Assembly: GCA_025359725.1 (NCBI GenBank)
Contig: JANYEX010000262.1
Span: 1-43,245 of the forward strand
DNA from: Chitinophagaceae bacterium
Lineage (GTDB): Bacteria > Bacteroidota > Bacteroidia > Chitinophagales > Chitinophagaceae
Direction of reading: 5' to 3'
Length of the DNA: 43,245 bases
A program made the position numbers and the translations under genes. Position 1 is the stretch's first letter, and each line of letters begins with the position of its first letter. Shown piece by piece: positions 20,286 to 28,337 of this stretch. The notes below the pieces were generated by a model. That model made no database searches, was not told the origin of the DNA, and saw nothing but the letters and a program-made list of their open reading frames with translations.

Positions 20286-21287
20286 ATGAACAACACGGAT
20301 ATCAGAAACAACTGGAGTTTAGAAGAGATTAAAGACATTTACAACACGCCGCTTTTGGAATTGATTTTTAAGGCGGCAAGTTTACATAGGAAATATAATG
20401 ACACGGCAGAGGTGCAGGTTTGTACTTTGTTGAGCATTAAAACTGGTGGATGTAGCGAAGACTGTGCTTATTGTCCGCAAGCAGCGCGTTATGATACGGG
20501 CGTAGGCGTGCAGGCGCTGATGAAAAAAGAGGAGGTGTTGGAATACGCCCAAAAGGCAAAGAATGCCGGAAGTACCCGCTTTTGTATGGGCGCCGCATGG
20601 AGAGAAGTGAGGGATAATAGAGATTTTGACCGTGTGTTAGATATGGTAAAAGGGGTGAATGAGATGGGAATGGAAGTGTGCTGCACATTAGGAATGCTTA
20701 CTGAAACACAGGCGAAGAAACTAGCAGAAGCAGGATTATATGCTTACAATCACAACTTGGATACAAGTAAAGAACATTACGAAGAGATTATTACCACAAG
20801 AACTTTTGAGGATAGGATAGAGACATTGGATAACGTACGCAAAGCAGGTGTATCTGTTTGTTGCGGTGGAATAATAGGTTTAGGGGAAACACATGAGGAC
20901 AGGATTAAGATGTTGCACACACTTGCTACAATGGAAACACATCCCGAAAGTGTGCCTATAAACGCTTTGGTACCTATAAAAGGAACACCATTAGCCAACA
21001 ATAAGAAGGTAGATATTTGGGATATGGTACGAATGATAGCTACGGCAAGGGTATTGATGCCTGCTACAATGGTTCGTCTAAGTGCGGGTCGTACAGATAT
21101 GAGTGTTGCAGAACAAGCTCTATGTTTTATGGCTGGTGCTAATTCGATTTTTGCGGGAGATAAATTGCTTACAACACCAAACCCAAGTTTTGATGAAGAC
21201 AATACAATGTTCCAATTATTAGGTTTAAAACCACGAAAGGCATTCAAGGAAGAAAAAGCTTATTTGCACGAAATGGTAGAGGCATAG
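20286..21287 (+). CDS. bioB: Biotin synthase
   Basis: Radical-SAM CxxxCxx[64 protein letters not shown]. Confidence 0.97.
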   Translation: MNNTDIRNNWSLEEIKDIYNTPLLELIFKAASLHRKYNDTAEVQVCTLLSIKTGGCSEDCAYCPQAARYDTGVGVQALMKKEEVLEYAQKAKNAGSTRFCMGAAWREVRDNRDFDRVLDMVKGVNEMGMEVCCTLGMLTETQAKKLAEAGLYAYNHNLDTSKEHYEEIITTRTFEDRIETLDNVRKAGVSVCCGGIIGLGETHEDRIKMLHTLATMETHPESVPINALVPIKGTPLANNKKVDIWDMVRMIATARVLMPATMVRLSAGRTDMSVAEQALCFMAGANSIFAGDKLLTTPNPSFDEDNTMFQLLGLKPRKAFKEEKAYLHEMVEA

Positions 21288-21319
21288 TATTGTAGGATTC
21301 CTTTATCAAACATAACAAT

Positions 21320-21829
21320 ATGAACTATTTCGAATTATTTGATATCCCTGTAAGGCTTTCGGTTGATAAGGATAGCATCAAGAAGAGATTCTATGAACTA
21401 AGTAGAAAATACCATCCCGATTTCTATTCGCAATCATCGGAAGAAGAGCAGGGAGAGGTATTACAAATGTCTGCTTTGTTGAATAAAGCCTTTAAGGTTT
21501 TTGGCAACCAGAATGAGACCATAAAGTATGTTTTGAAACTGAAAGGTTTATTGGAAGAAGAAGAAAAATACCAACTTAAATCATCATTTTTAATGGAAGT
21601 AATGGATGTAAACGAGCAATTGATGGATGCCAAGATAGATGGGAACGAAAAACAAATGGAAACATTAAAACAACAAATTGCCAACCTTCAATCAGAAATA
21701 TATGAACCTGTTAAAAACATTGTGGAACATTATTCGGAAAGTACTACTACTCAAAAAGAGTTGTTGCAAGTAAAGGAATACTATTTCCAGAGAAAATATC
21801 TAGATAGGATGCTTGCGAGTATTGCCTAA
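21320..21829 (+). CDS. hscB: Fe-S cluster assembly co-chaperone HscB-like (J-domain)
   Basis: NYFELFDIPVRLSVDKDSIKKRFYELSRKYHPDF (HPD motif), C-terminal helical domain. Confidence 0.88.
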   Translation: MNYFELFDIPVRLSVDKDSIKKRFYELSRKYHPDFYSQSSEEEQGEVLQMSALLNKAFKVFGNQNETIKYVLKLKGLLEEEEKYQLKSSFLMEVMDVNEQLMDAKIDGNEKQMETLKQQIANLQSEIYEPVKNIVEHYSESTTTQKELLQVKEYYFQRKYLDRMLASIA

Positions 21830-21912
21830 AAGCCGTGGTACTTAAAAAATAAATATACTTACTCTTTGATACTAAGGTACAACACCCCTATATTTGCACT
21901 CCAATTAAAAAC

Positions 21913-21996
21913 GCCCAGATGGCGGAATTGGTAGACGCAGCAGACTCAAAATCTGCCGTTCGCAAGGATGTGCAGGTTCGATTCCTGTTCTGGGCA
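21913..21996 (+). tRNA. tRNA-Leu (anticodon CAA)
   Basis: Acceptor GCCCAGA/TCTGGGC, D-arm GGCGGAATTGGTAGACGC, anticodon arm CAGA-CTCAAAA-TCTG, long variable arm, T-arm CAGGTTCGATTCCTG. Confidence 0.96.
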
Positions 21997-21998
21997 CG

Positions 21999-22032
21999 AA
22001 AAAGCTTCTGATTAATTTCAGAAGCTTTTTTT
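21999..22032 (+). terminator. Terminator after tRNA-Leu
   Basis: AAAAAGCTTCTGA-ttaatt-TCAGAAGCTTTTTTT. Confidence 0.9.
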
Positions 22033-22163
22033 ATTAGTACTACATTCCTTATTTTTTGTAGTAGAATGATTAAATTTGACACCAAAAGGGTTGTATTACT
22101 ACTAGTCTTAGGATACAATAAATATTTATAATACATTGCAACCCTTACAATAAAAACAAAGAT

Positions 22164-22676
22164 ATGACACCATTAGTGGGAATAGTTATGGGGAGCGATA
22201 GTGATTTGAATATTATGCAGGCAGCCGCAGATATTTTACAACAGTTTAATATACCCATAGAACTTACCGTTGTTTCTGCCCATAGAACTCCGCTCAGAAT
22301 GGTAGACTATGCCACAAAGGCGCAACAAAGGGGGCTTAAAGTAATTATTGCGGGTGCTGGCGGTGCTGCCCATTTACCCGGTATGATTGCTAGTATAACT
22401 ACACTTCCTGTAATAGGTGTTCCCATCAAATCTAGTAACTCTATTGATGGTTGGGATAGCGTTCTTAGTATTCTTCAAATGCCTAATGGGGTTCCTGTTG
22501 CTACTGTAGCATTAAACGCAGCCAAGAACGCTGGTATATTAGCCGCACAAATTATTGGCATTGCCAACAAAGAAACCAGTGCTGCCATTCATGCTTATAA
22601 AACTTTGTTACAAGAAGAAGTTCTAGAAAAAGTGGAAGGTTTAAAGGGCAAGTTCTTTAATGGGTATGATCGTTAG
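22164..22676 (+). CDS. purE: 5-(carboxyamino)imidazole ribonucleotide mutase
   Basis: VGIVMGSDSDLNIMQAAADIL; VVSAHRTPLRM; IAGAGGAAHLPGMIAS; GVPVATVALNAAKNAGILAAQI. Confidence 0.96.
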   Translation: MTPLVGIVMGSDSDLNIMQAAADILQQFNIPIELTVVSAHRTPLRMVDYATKAQQRGLKVIIAGAGGAAHLPGMIASITTLPVIGVPIKSSNSIDGWDSVLSILQMPNGVPVATVALNAAKNAGILAAQIIGIANKETSAAIHAYKTLLQEEVLEKVEGLKGKFFNGYDR

Positions 22677-22685
22677 TATCAGATA

Positions 22686-23219
22686 CTAATATTTCCGCCT
22701 AATCATTCTTTGCAATTCGCCAGAGGTATCATGATTTAAAAGCATGGTAAATAGTTCTGCTGTTGCTAAAGCATCCCCTGAGGCACGGTGTCTGTCATTT
22801 ACCCTGATATTTAGTTCGGTACATAATGTTCCCAAACCATACTTTGGTAATCCCGGAAATATCTTTTTAGACAATTTTATAGTACACAACTTATTTGTAG
22901 TAAGATCAAAACCTGCCAAAGCAAGTTCTTGCTTTACATAAGTATAATCGAAAGCTACATTGTGCGCAACAAATACCCTGTCTTTTAAAAGGTTGTAAAT
23001 GTTTTCTGCTAATTGCCCAAACATAGGAGCTGTAGCAACCATTTGGTCGGTTATACCCGTTAGCCCCTGTACATACTTTTGTATAGGCCTGCATGGGTTT
23101 ACCAACGTCGAGAATTTGCCTTCTACCTCGCGACCATTGTGTAATACGATGGCTATTTCCGTAATATTATTCCCTCCAACCAGACCGCCGGTGGTCTCTA
23201 TATCGACTATTGCAAACAT
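22686..23219 (-). CDS. DnaQ-like 3'-5' exonuclease (Pol III epsilon-type domain)
   Basis: FAIVDIETTGGLVGGNNITEIAIV; FVAHNVAFDYTYVKQEL; HRASGDALATAEL (DEDDh motifs). Confidence 0.9.
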   Translation of the reverse strand: MFAIVDIETTGGLVGGNNITEIAIVLHNGREVEGKFSTLVNPCRPIQKYVQGLTGITDQMVATAPMFGQLAENIYNLLKDRVFVAHNVAFDYTYVKQELALAGFDLTTNKLCTIKLSKKIFPGLPKYGLGTLCTELNIRVNDRHRASGDALATAELFTMLLNHDTSGELQRMIRRKY

Positions 23220-23295
23220 TTGTGGTTATTTTACTACTTTTTTTTCTTGACAACACAATTTTAAATACCAATCCCCCGTTATTGTATTAACTCGG

Positions 23296-23326
23296 TTATC
23301 CACAAAATAAACGAGTGTGTGGATAA
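23296..23326. promoter_or_regulatory. Inverted pair of perfect DnaA-box consensus sequences
   Basis: TTATCCACA at 23296-23304 and TGTGGATAA at 23318-23326, 22 bp apart start-to-start, in a 134-bp divergent intergenic region. Confidence 0.6.
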
Positions 23327-23353
23327 ACTGATTTAAAACTATATATAGACGTT

Positions 23354-23464
23354 ATGCCCAGAGAGGAAGTATCTAAAATTGACAGAGCTTTTAAAAATGT
23401 AGTACTCATTATTATGATTTATGCGGCTATTGCAGTAGCCTCGTACCTACATTTTAAAGGTTAG
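23354..23464 (+). CDS. Putative 36-aa single-pass membrane microprotein
   Basis: ATG...TAG encoding MPREEVSKIDRAFKNVVLIIMIYAAIAVASYLHFKG: charged N-terminus plus one TM segment, followed by a terminator-like hairpin at 23494-23524. Below the ORF track size cutoff. Confidence 0.5.
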   Translation: MPREEVSKIDRAFKNVVLIIMIYAAIAVASYLHFKG

Positions 23465-23493
23465 TTGCTGCATTTAGCAGCTTACACATTTGG

Positions 23494-23524
23494 AAAAAGA
23501 GCAGTACCTAGTGCTGCTCTTTTT
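23494..23524. terminator. Terminator between the small ORF and the convergent glycosyltransferase gene
   Basis: AAAAAGAGCAG-tacctagtg-CTGCTCTTTTT. Confidence 0.82.
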
Positions 23525-23576
23525 ATTTTATTCAGTAAACTAACTTTTTCATATCCTTTTTTAAATCTCTGTACAC

Positions 23577-24344
23577 TTAAACTTTTAATTTTCCCTTGTT
23601 CAATTCATAAAGATATTTATACTTCAACCAAGTGCATTTTGCATTTGAGTATGCAATGATAAAACCTTCTTTTCCATCCAAAAAACCTAGTAAGAAAATA
23701 TAAGGTTGTATAAAACCCGCAATTGGCGACAAATACCTTTTGATAAAAGTTGCTTTTTTACCTTTATCAAAATACTTTTTGGCACTTAACCTTGCATAAC
23801 TATATACTTTCCTATCATTTTCTTCCAGAGCCCTTATGGTATAATGTTCTAAATGTCCTTCTACAAATTGTTTGGAAATATTTTCACCAATCAATACTTC
23901 ATGAACCTGAGCCTTATCCCACGACCCTGTTTTTTTGTTGTATAAACGAAAAACTTTGTCTCTTCCAAAGTTGCCAAACCTTATTTTCTTACCTAAAAAA
24001 TAACTTTCTCTTTTAAAGCCATAGATAACCCCAGCATCCTCATTTTCTATTTTCTTAATGCTAGCAACTAGCGATTCGGTAATACGCTCATCTGCATCTA
24101 TCGCCAAAATCCAGTCGTTTTTGGTAGCTTCTGCTGCTGTATTGCGCGCATTTCCGTACCCTTTCCACCCAATTTTTATTACCGTAACTCCTTCTTTCTC
24201 CGCAATGGCCACGGTATTATCGCTACTTCCTGTGTCTGCTACAATAATATCATCCGAAACTTGTTTTGCCGTCTTTATACAATCGGCAATATTTACTGCC
24301 TCGTTTTTTGTAATAATGACAACTGAAATGGGTTTCATAAACAA
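23577..24344 (-). CDS. Glycosyltransferase family 2 (WaaE/KdtX-like)
   Basis: PISVVIITKNEAVNIADCIKTAKQVSDDIIVADTGSSDNTVAIAEKEG; ILAIDADERIT; VEGHLEHYTIRALEE. Confidence 0.9.
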   Translation of the reverse strand: MFMKPISVVIITKNEAVNIADCIKTAKQVSDDIIVADTGSSDNTVAIAEKEGVTVIKIGWKGYGNARNTAAEATKNDWILAIDADERITESLVASIKKIENEDAGVIYGFKRESYFLGKKIRFGNFGRDKVFRLYNKKTGSWDKAQVHEVLIGENISKQFVEGHLEHYTIRALEENDRKVYSYARLSAKKYFDKGKKATFIKRYLSPIAGFIQPYIFLLGFLDGKEGFIIAYSNAKCTWLKYKYLYELNKGKLKV

Positions 24345-24374
24345 TAATAATGGTAAATATAATGAAACAAAGGG

Positions 24375-25271
24375 TTAACTCCTGTGCAAGATGGCGCCTA
24401 ACTGTTTTACAATGTTTTTTAGCTTGATAAAACTTGTCAATTGAGGTGCTTCTAATAGACCATTATATTTATCACCACGTCGCAAATAACGCTTTGTAAG
24501 AACGCTCGATGTCATTCCCCATTTCATGATAAACTGATAATAGCCGTTGTTTTTTACCATTCTTTTGGTGGATTTAGAACCAAAATGATACACCCTGCTA
24601 TCCCCTAAACCTTTAAAAAGCCTTACTCCCAATTTCCAAAGTTTCATAGAGAAGTCTGGGTCTGAATACATTCCGGGAGAAAATTCGGTACTGTAACCAC
24701 CCACCAAATCCCAGACGGTTACGTGTACAATATTGGGCGGCCAGGTAGCACCACACCAATCATGGAAGGGTAGGGTAGCATATTCCTTCAATAAAGCCTC
24801 TTCCTTAAAACTTTTTATATCTGTTCCGTAGTCTTTTAGGATGGCACAATTGGAAGAAAACGTTGGTTCAATAGCAGTAGAAGAGAGGAAAAAGTAATGA
24901 TGCCCAATTGTTTCTATCTCATCAGCGAGTACTTTATCCCAATCGGGACAAACATACATGTCGTCATTTATATATAATATATAGGCTGTTTTTACCAAAC
25001 TTCTTCCCACATTCAATGCGTAACAAACACCTATATTTTTATCGCTTATGCTGTAATCAATATCTTTTTGCTGGGCAATCCATTCTTTCGAGCCGTCTTT
25101 TCCTTCGTTAATATGAACAATAATCTGGTGTTTATAAAACGAATTTTTCCTGATGCTCTCAACACAAAGTTTAAGATAGTCTAGGTTATTCCATGAAGGA
25201 ATTAGTATCGAAAATTTTGTTTTTTCGTCGTTTGATTGCCTTACTACGGAAATATTTTCATCAATCATCAA
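24375..25271 (-). CDS. Glycosyltransferase family 2
   Basis: KFSILIPSWNNLDYLKLCVESIRKN; AYILYINDDMYVCPDWD; FSPGMYSDPDFSMKLWKLGVRLF. Confidence 0.9.
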   Translation of the reverse strand: MMIDENISVVRQSNDEKTKFSILIPSWNNLDYLKLCVESIRKNSFYKHQIIVHINEGKDGSKEWIAQQKDIDYSISDKNIGVCYALNVGRSLVKTAYILYINDDMYVCPDWDKVLADEIETIGHHYFFLSSTAIEPTFSSNCAILKDYGTDIKSFKEEALLKEYATLPFHDWCGATWPPNIVHVTVWDLVGGYSTEFSPGMYSDPDFSMKLWKLGVRLFKGLGDSRVYHFGSKSTKRMVKNNGYYQFIMKWGMTSSVLTKRYLRRGDKYNGLLEAPQLTSFIKLKNIVKQLGAILHRS

Positions 25272-25417
25272 TGTCTTTTTTTACCCTGTATTTCACGTAA
25301 AAGAAAAATGAAATAAAAAATATTCGCTTAGGGAACTGAATATTAATTTTTTCAAATGACTACCCACTATTTGGTTTTTCTTCTTAACAACCTCCATAAT
25401 CTTTGCGTCGTTGTAAG

Positions 25418-25497
25418 GTGACGAGAAATCTCTCAGCGTATAGTTGACAGTTTATTAGTAAAACAACTTTACAAAACACAATTAGATTTCTCGTTAC
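25418..25497. repeat. Inverted-repeat element, GTGACGAGAAATCT...AGATTTCTCGTTAC
   Basis: 25418-25431 and 25484-25497 are complementary at 13 of 14 positions, 52-bp interior. Confidence 0.75.
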
Positions 25498-25549
25498 TTC
25501 AAAATGACACGCTATTAAACTTTGTAAGGTATCCATCGAAAATCATCCT

Positions 25550-25621
25550 GTCAGACTGAGCCTGTCGAAGTCGGGATAATATGTTTAACCTGATTGCGCT
25601 TCGACAAGCTCAGCGTGACAA
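25550..25621. repeat. REP-like palindrome (TGTCAGACTGAGCCTGTCGAAG ... CTTCGACAAGCTCAGCGTGACA)
   Basis: 22-bp arms with about three mismatches around a roughly 28-bp interior; REP-like sequence style familiar from Bacteroidota intergenic regions. Confidence 0.8.
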
Positions 25622-25901
25622 TCTTGTTGATTTTCGTAGTGTACATCACGTCATTCCAATTTTTTTTTTGCTCGCCAGATGAACCATTCGAAACGACGTT
25701 CACTATGTCTGCGATACCTTTATTACCTACCAACAGATAGTCATATTTTTTCAAAAATAACTTAGTGTTGCCAACTCATTCAAAATATTTTTTCACTCCG
25801 TAAAATTGGGGCTTGGCAAAAGGGCATTTTATTTCTTTGTAGATAAAAACCCATCCCGCCAAACATTATATAATTTTCGCCGTAGCGTTTCGGTGACTAA
25901 C

Positions 25902-25928
25902 CCTGTAAGGACTCAGAGCCCTTACAGG
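25902..25928. repeat. Intergenic hairpin CCTGTAAGG-actcagagc-CCTTACAGG
   Basis: Perfect 9-bp stem with a 9-nt loop. Confidence 0.7.
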
Positions 25929-26068
25929 ATTTTGATTTCTGCAAAAGTTATTTATACAGCCTTATCCGTTTGGTAATACCATCAGTAATATTAACACTTT
26001 TGCTATTAGCCACTCTCTTATTTTAAGTAAAATAAAACTCTTTGCAAACCACAATTATCAAAATACAT

Positions 26069-26340
26069 ATAAAAGAGACTTCTTTTACTCATCTAATAAA
26101 ATCGGATGACATAAAAGAGACTTCTTTTATCCATCTAATAAAATCGGATGACATAAAAGAGAGTTCTTTTACTCATCTAATAAAATCGGATGACATAAAA
26201 GAGACTTCTTTTATCCATCTAATAAAATCGGATGACGTAAAATAGAGTTCTTTTATGTCATCCGATTTTGTTGATGACATAAATTGAGTTTTTTAAGCCA
26301 TCTTGATTAATCGTATGACATAAATTGAGAATTTTTAGTC
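26069..26340. repeat. Array 2: 42-bp (2x21) tandem repeat, degenerating at its right end
   Basis: Unit ATAAAAGAGACTTCTTTTACTCATCTAATAAAATCGGATGAC at 26069, 26111, 26153, 26195; diverged unit at 26237 (42 bp) and 26279 (41 bp), partial at 26320. Confidence 0.95.
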
Positions 26341-26493
26341 AATGTAAACAGAAAAGAAGTAGATATTTAAAAAATAAAAAGTTTTTGAAAATCAAATATT
26401 TTTTGGAAATATTTATTTTTAAAAATAAAATTAATATGTAAGAACTTGTGTAGCTTGCAAAGATTATTTTAACGATTGATTAAAAACACATTT

Positions 26494-27450
26494 ATGAAAA
26501 GAACTTGGATTTATCTGCAAAACCCCTTCTTTAACTGTACCAAAAAGAACTTTAAGAAGGCAGTCAAAATTTCTGCCTACACCAATGCACAATTGTTTGC
26601 AAAGATTGGCGACCCATTTTATGCAGAACTTTACGCCGCTTACAACCCATTACATTTGGCATTGGTAGCTGCTTACAACATCTGGAAAGCACAAGGCGGC
26701 ACACAAAAAGGCAGCACGGTAACGCTAGACGATTTATTATTGTTGTTGAGCCCAGGAAAAAGTGGTTTGTGGAACAGGGCGGTGCAATTGCTTTACCCCG
26801 TGGGTAGTTCCATTTACACGGCAATATTTCCTAAAAAGATGAAACCCTTTAATACAGGTACAAAGCTGGAAAAGATTAACGCCGTCGCCACACTAGAAAT
26901 TGCCTTGACGGGCAAGGCTGGTTTAGCAACAACACTTACCGACGTAACAGCATTTTCAGCCTCGTTATCTACCGCCGAAACCGCACAATCGGGTAGCAAA
27001 GGCAGTACATCTACCGCAAGCGACAACGTAGAAATAGCAAGGGTAAACGCAATGGTGATGTTATATTCTATACTAGGAAAGTGCATTGGTAACATGGCTG
27101 AGACGCCAAGGTTAATTACCGTACTCTTTAACCTTAATGTTATCAGAAACACGCTGCAAACAATTTTTACTGGCGGCGTGAAGGCTAATCTTTTTGAAAC
27201 CATTGCCCAAAGAACATTTGCATTGGATGATACGATTGATGCGGGTAACGACGGCTTAGGATTGTTAGGGTTTTATCTAGCAGAAAATGCTGGTGACGGC
27301 CCTACGGGATATACGGTTATACATGTATTATCTACCAAAACTGATACAATTAATATCAGCGATTTTACAGGTAATACCACCAATAATTTCTTGTGTGTAG
27401 TAAACTTATCTGCTGTATCTGGTGGACATTACAACGTTAATGTAGCATAG
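26494..27450 (+). CDS. Hypothetical protein of unknown function
   Basis: Long ORF from 26476, better start MKRTWIYLQNPFFNCTKK at 26494; no recognised domain; terminator-like hairpin immediately downstream. Confidence 0.75.
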   Translation: MKRTWIYLQNPFFNCTKKNFKKAVKISAYTNAQLFAKIGDPFYAELYAAYNPLHLALVAAYNIWKAQGGTQKGSTVTLDDLLLLLSPGKSGLWNRAVQLLYPVGSSIYTAIFPKKMKPFNTGTKLEKINAVATLEIALTGKAGLATTLTDVTAFSASLSTAETAQSGSKGSTSTASDNVEIARVNAMVMLYSILGKCIGNMAETPRLITVLFNLNVIRNTLQTIFTGGVKANLFETIAQRTFALDDTIDAGNDGLGLLGFYLAENAGDGPTGYTVIHVLSTKTDTINISDFTGNTTNNFLCVVNLSAVSGGHYNVNVA

Positions 27451-27474
27451 GGAGTTGTTAGCGACATAAACTAT

Positions 27475-27512
27475 AAATGGCAAGTTTGATTCTTTCTTAC
27501 TTGCCATTTTTT
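27475..27512 (+). terminator. Terminator after the hypothetical gene
   Basis: AAATGGCAAGT-ttgattctttctt-ACTTGCCATTTTTT. Confidence 0.88.
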
Positions 27513-27618
27513 CTATATCAATCACCTTATTCGGAATTTATAAGAAATAGTAAAATTAGATAATAAAATTCTGCCAATTGAAATATATCTGATATTTTCG
27601 CAGCCCTAAATTCGCTTA

Positions 27619-28332
27619 ATGGAATCTACTAAAATTTATTTACAACTACTATATTGGCTAGTTTTATTGGCTGCTTGCGTATTAAGTTTCAATGAGGAAT
27701 ATTTTATTTCCGCTATTTTGAGAGATGCGTTAATGCCCGTTTTAATAGCTTATTTAATGGTAAGCTTAAAGCCAACCCACTCAGTCAAACTAAAGATTTT
27801 CTTCTTCCTTGCGCTTTTGTTTTTATGGGTTTCAGATATATTCAATGGATTTATAAATCAAGATTATTACGACCCTATTGTAAAAGATCCTTATCTGTAT
27901 GGATCTTTGGCATGCTATGGTGTAGCTAATATACTTTATTTGCTAAGTTTTTATCGTATAAGAAAAATTAGTCTAAACAAAGCAGTTGTAGCATCTGTAA
28001 CCCTTTTGTTAGGTATTATTTTAACTTATTTCCTCTTCTTTAAATTTATAAGTGCAGGGATAATTAAAGGTAATAAACCGCCGTTTATATTCTTTATGGC
28101 TACACAGATATTTGTGGCATCGTTTGCTGCAAATATTACCGACAGCAACAGTAAAAAGAAATTGTCTTTTAGTTATTTCCTGCCGGCTGCAATAGTTTCA
28201 GTTTTCGCTGCTGTGTTGTATGTATTTAATAAATACGGGATGAGGGAGCATCGCATAGAAGCCGTAGTTTTGTTGATGTATGGCTACGCACAGATGCTAA
28301 ATATCAATGGATTTAGGAAGACATCCAAATAG
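27619..28332 (+). CDS. Polytopic membrane protein, possibly YhhN/TMEM86 (lysoplasmalogenase) family
   Basis: 237 aa, about 8 hydrophobic segments, ALLFLWVSDIF-type motif; family assignment tentative. Confidence 0.6.
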   Translation: MESTKIYLQLLYWLVLLAACVLSFNEEYFISAILRDALMPVLIAYLMVSLKPTHSVKLKIFFFLALLFLWVSDIFNGFINQDYYDPIVKDPYLYGSLACYGVANILYLLSFYRIRKISLNKAVVASVTLLLGIILTYFLFFKFISAGIIKGNKPPFIFFMATQIFVASFAANITDSNSKKKLSFSYFLPAAIVSVFAAVLYVFNKYGMREHRIEAVVLLMYGYAQMLNINGFRKTSK

Positions 28333-28337
28333 GTAAT

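Noticed and set aside
25290-25304. parS-like sequence TATTTCACGTAAAAG
   Set aside because: Resembles the core of TGTTTCACGTGAAACA but is asymmetric and single; too weak to call parS.
25551-25754. 67-aa minus-strand ORF
   Set aside because: Its C-terminal part is translated REP-like palindrome; no recognisable protein features.
26042-26245. ORF of 67 aa with a 14-aa repeat (IKETSFTHLIKSDD)
   Set aside because: The open frame is expected from a 42-bp repeat (14 codons) lacking stops. The start is a TTG and the frame ends where the repeat degenerates. More likely non-coding.
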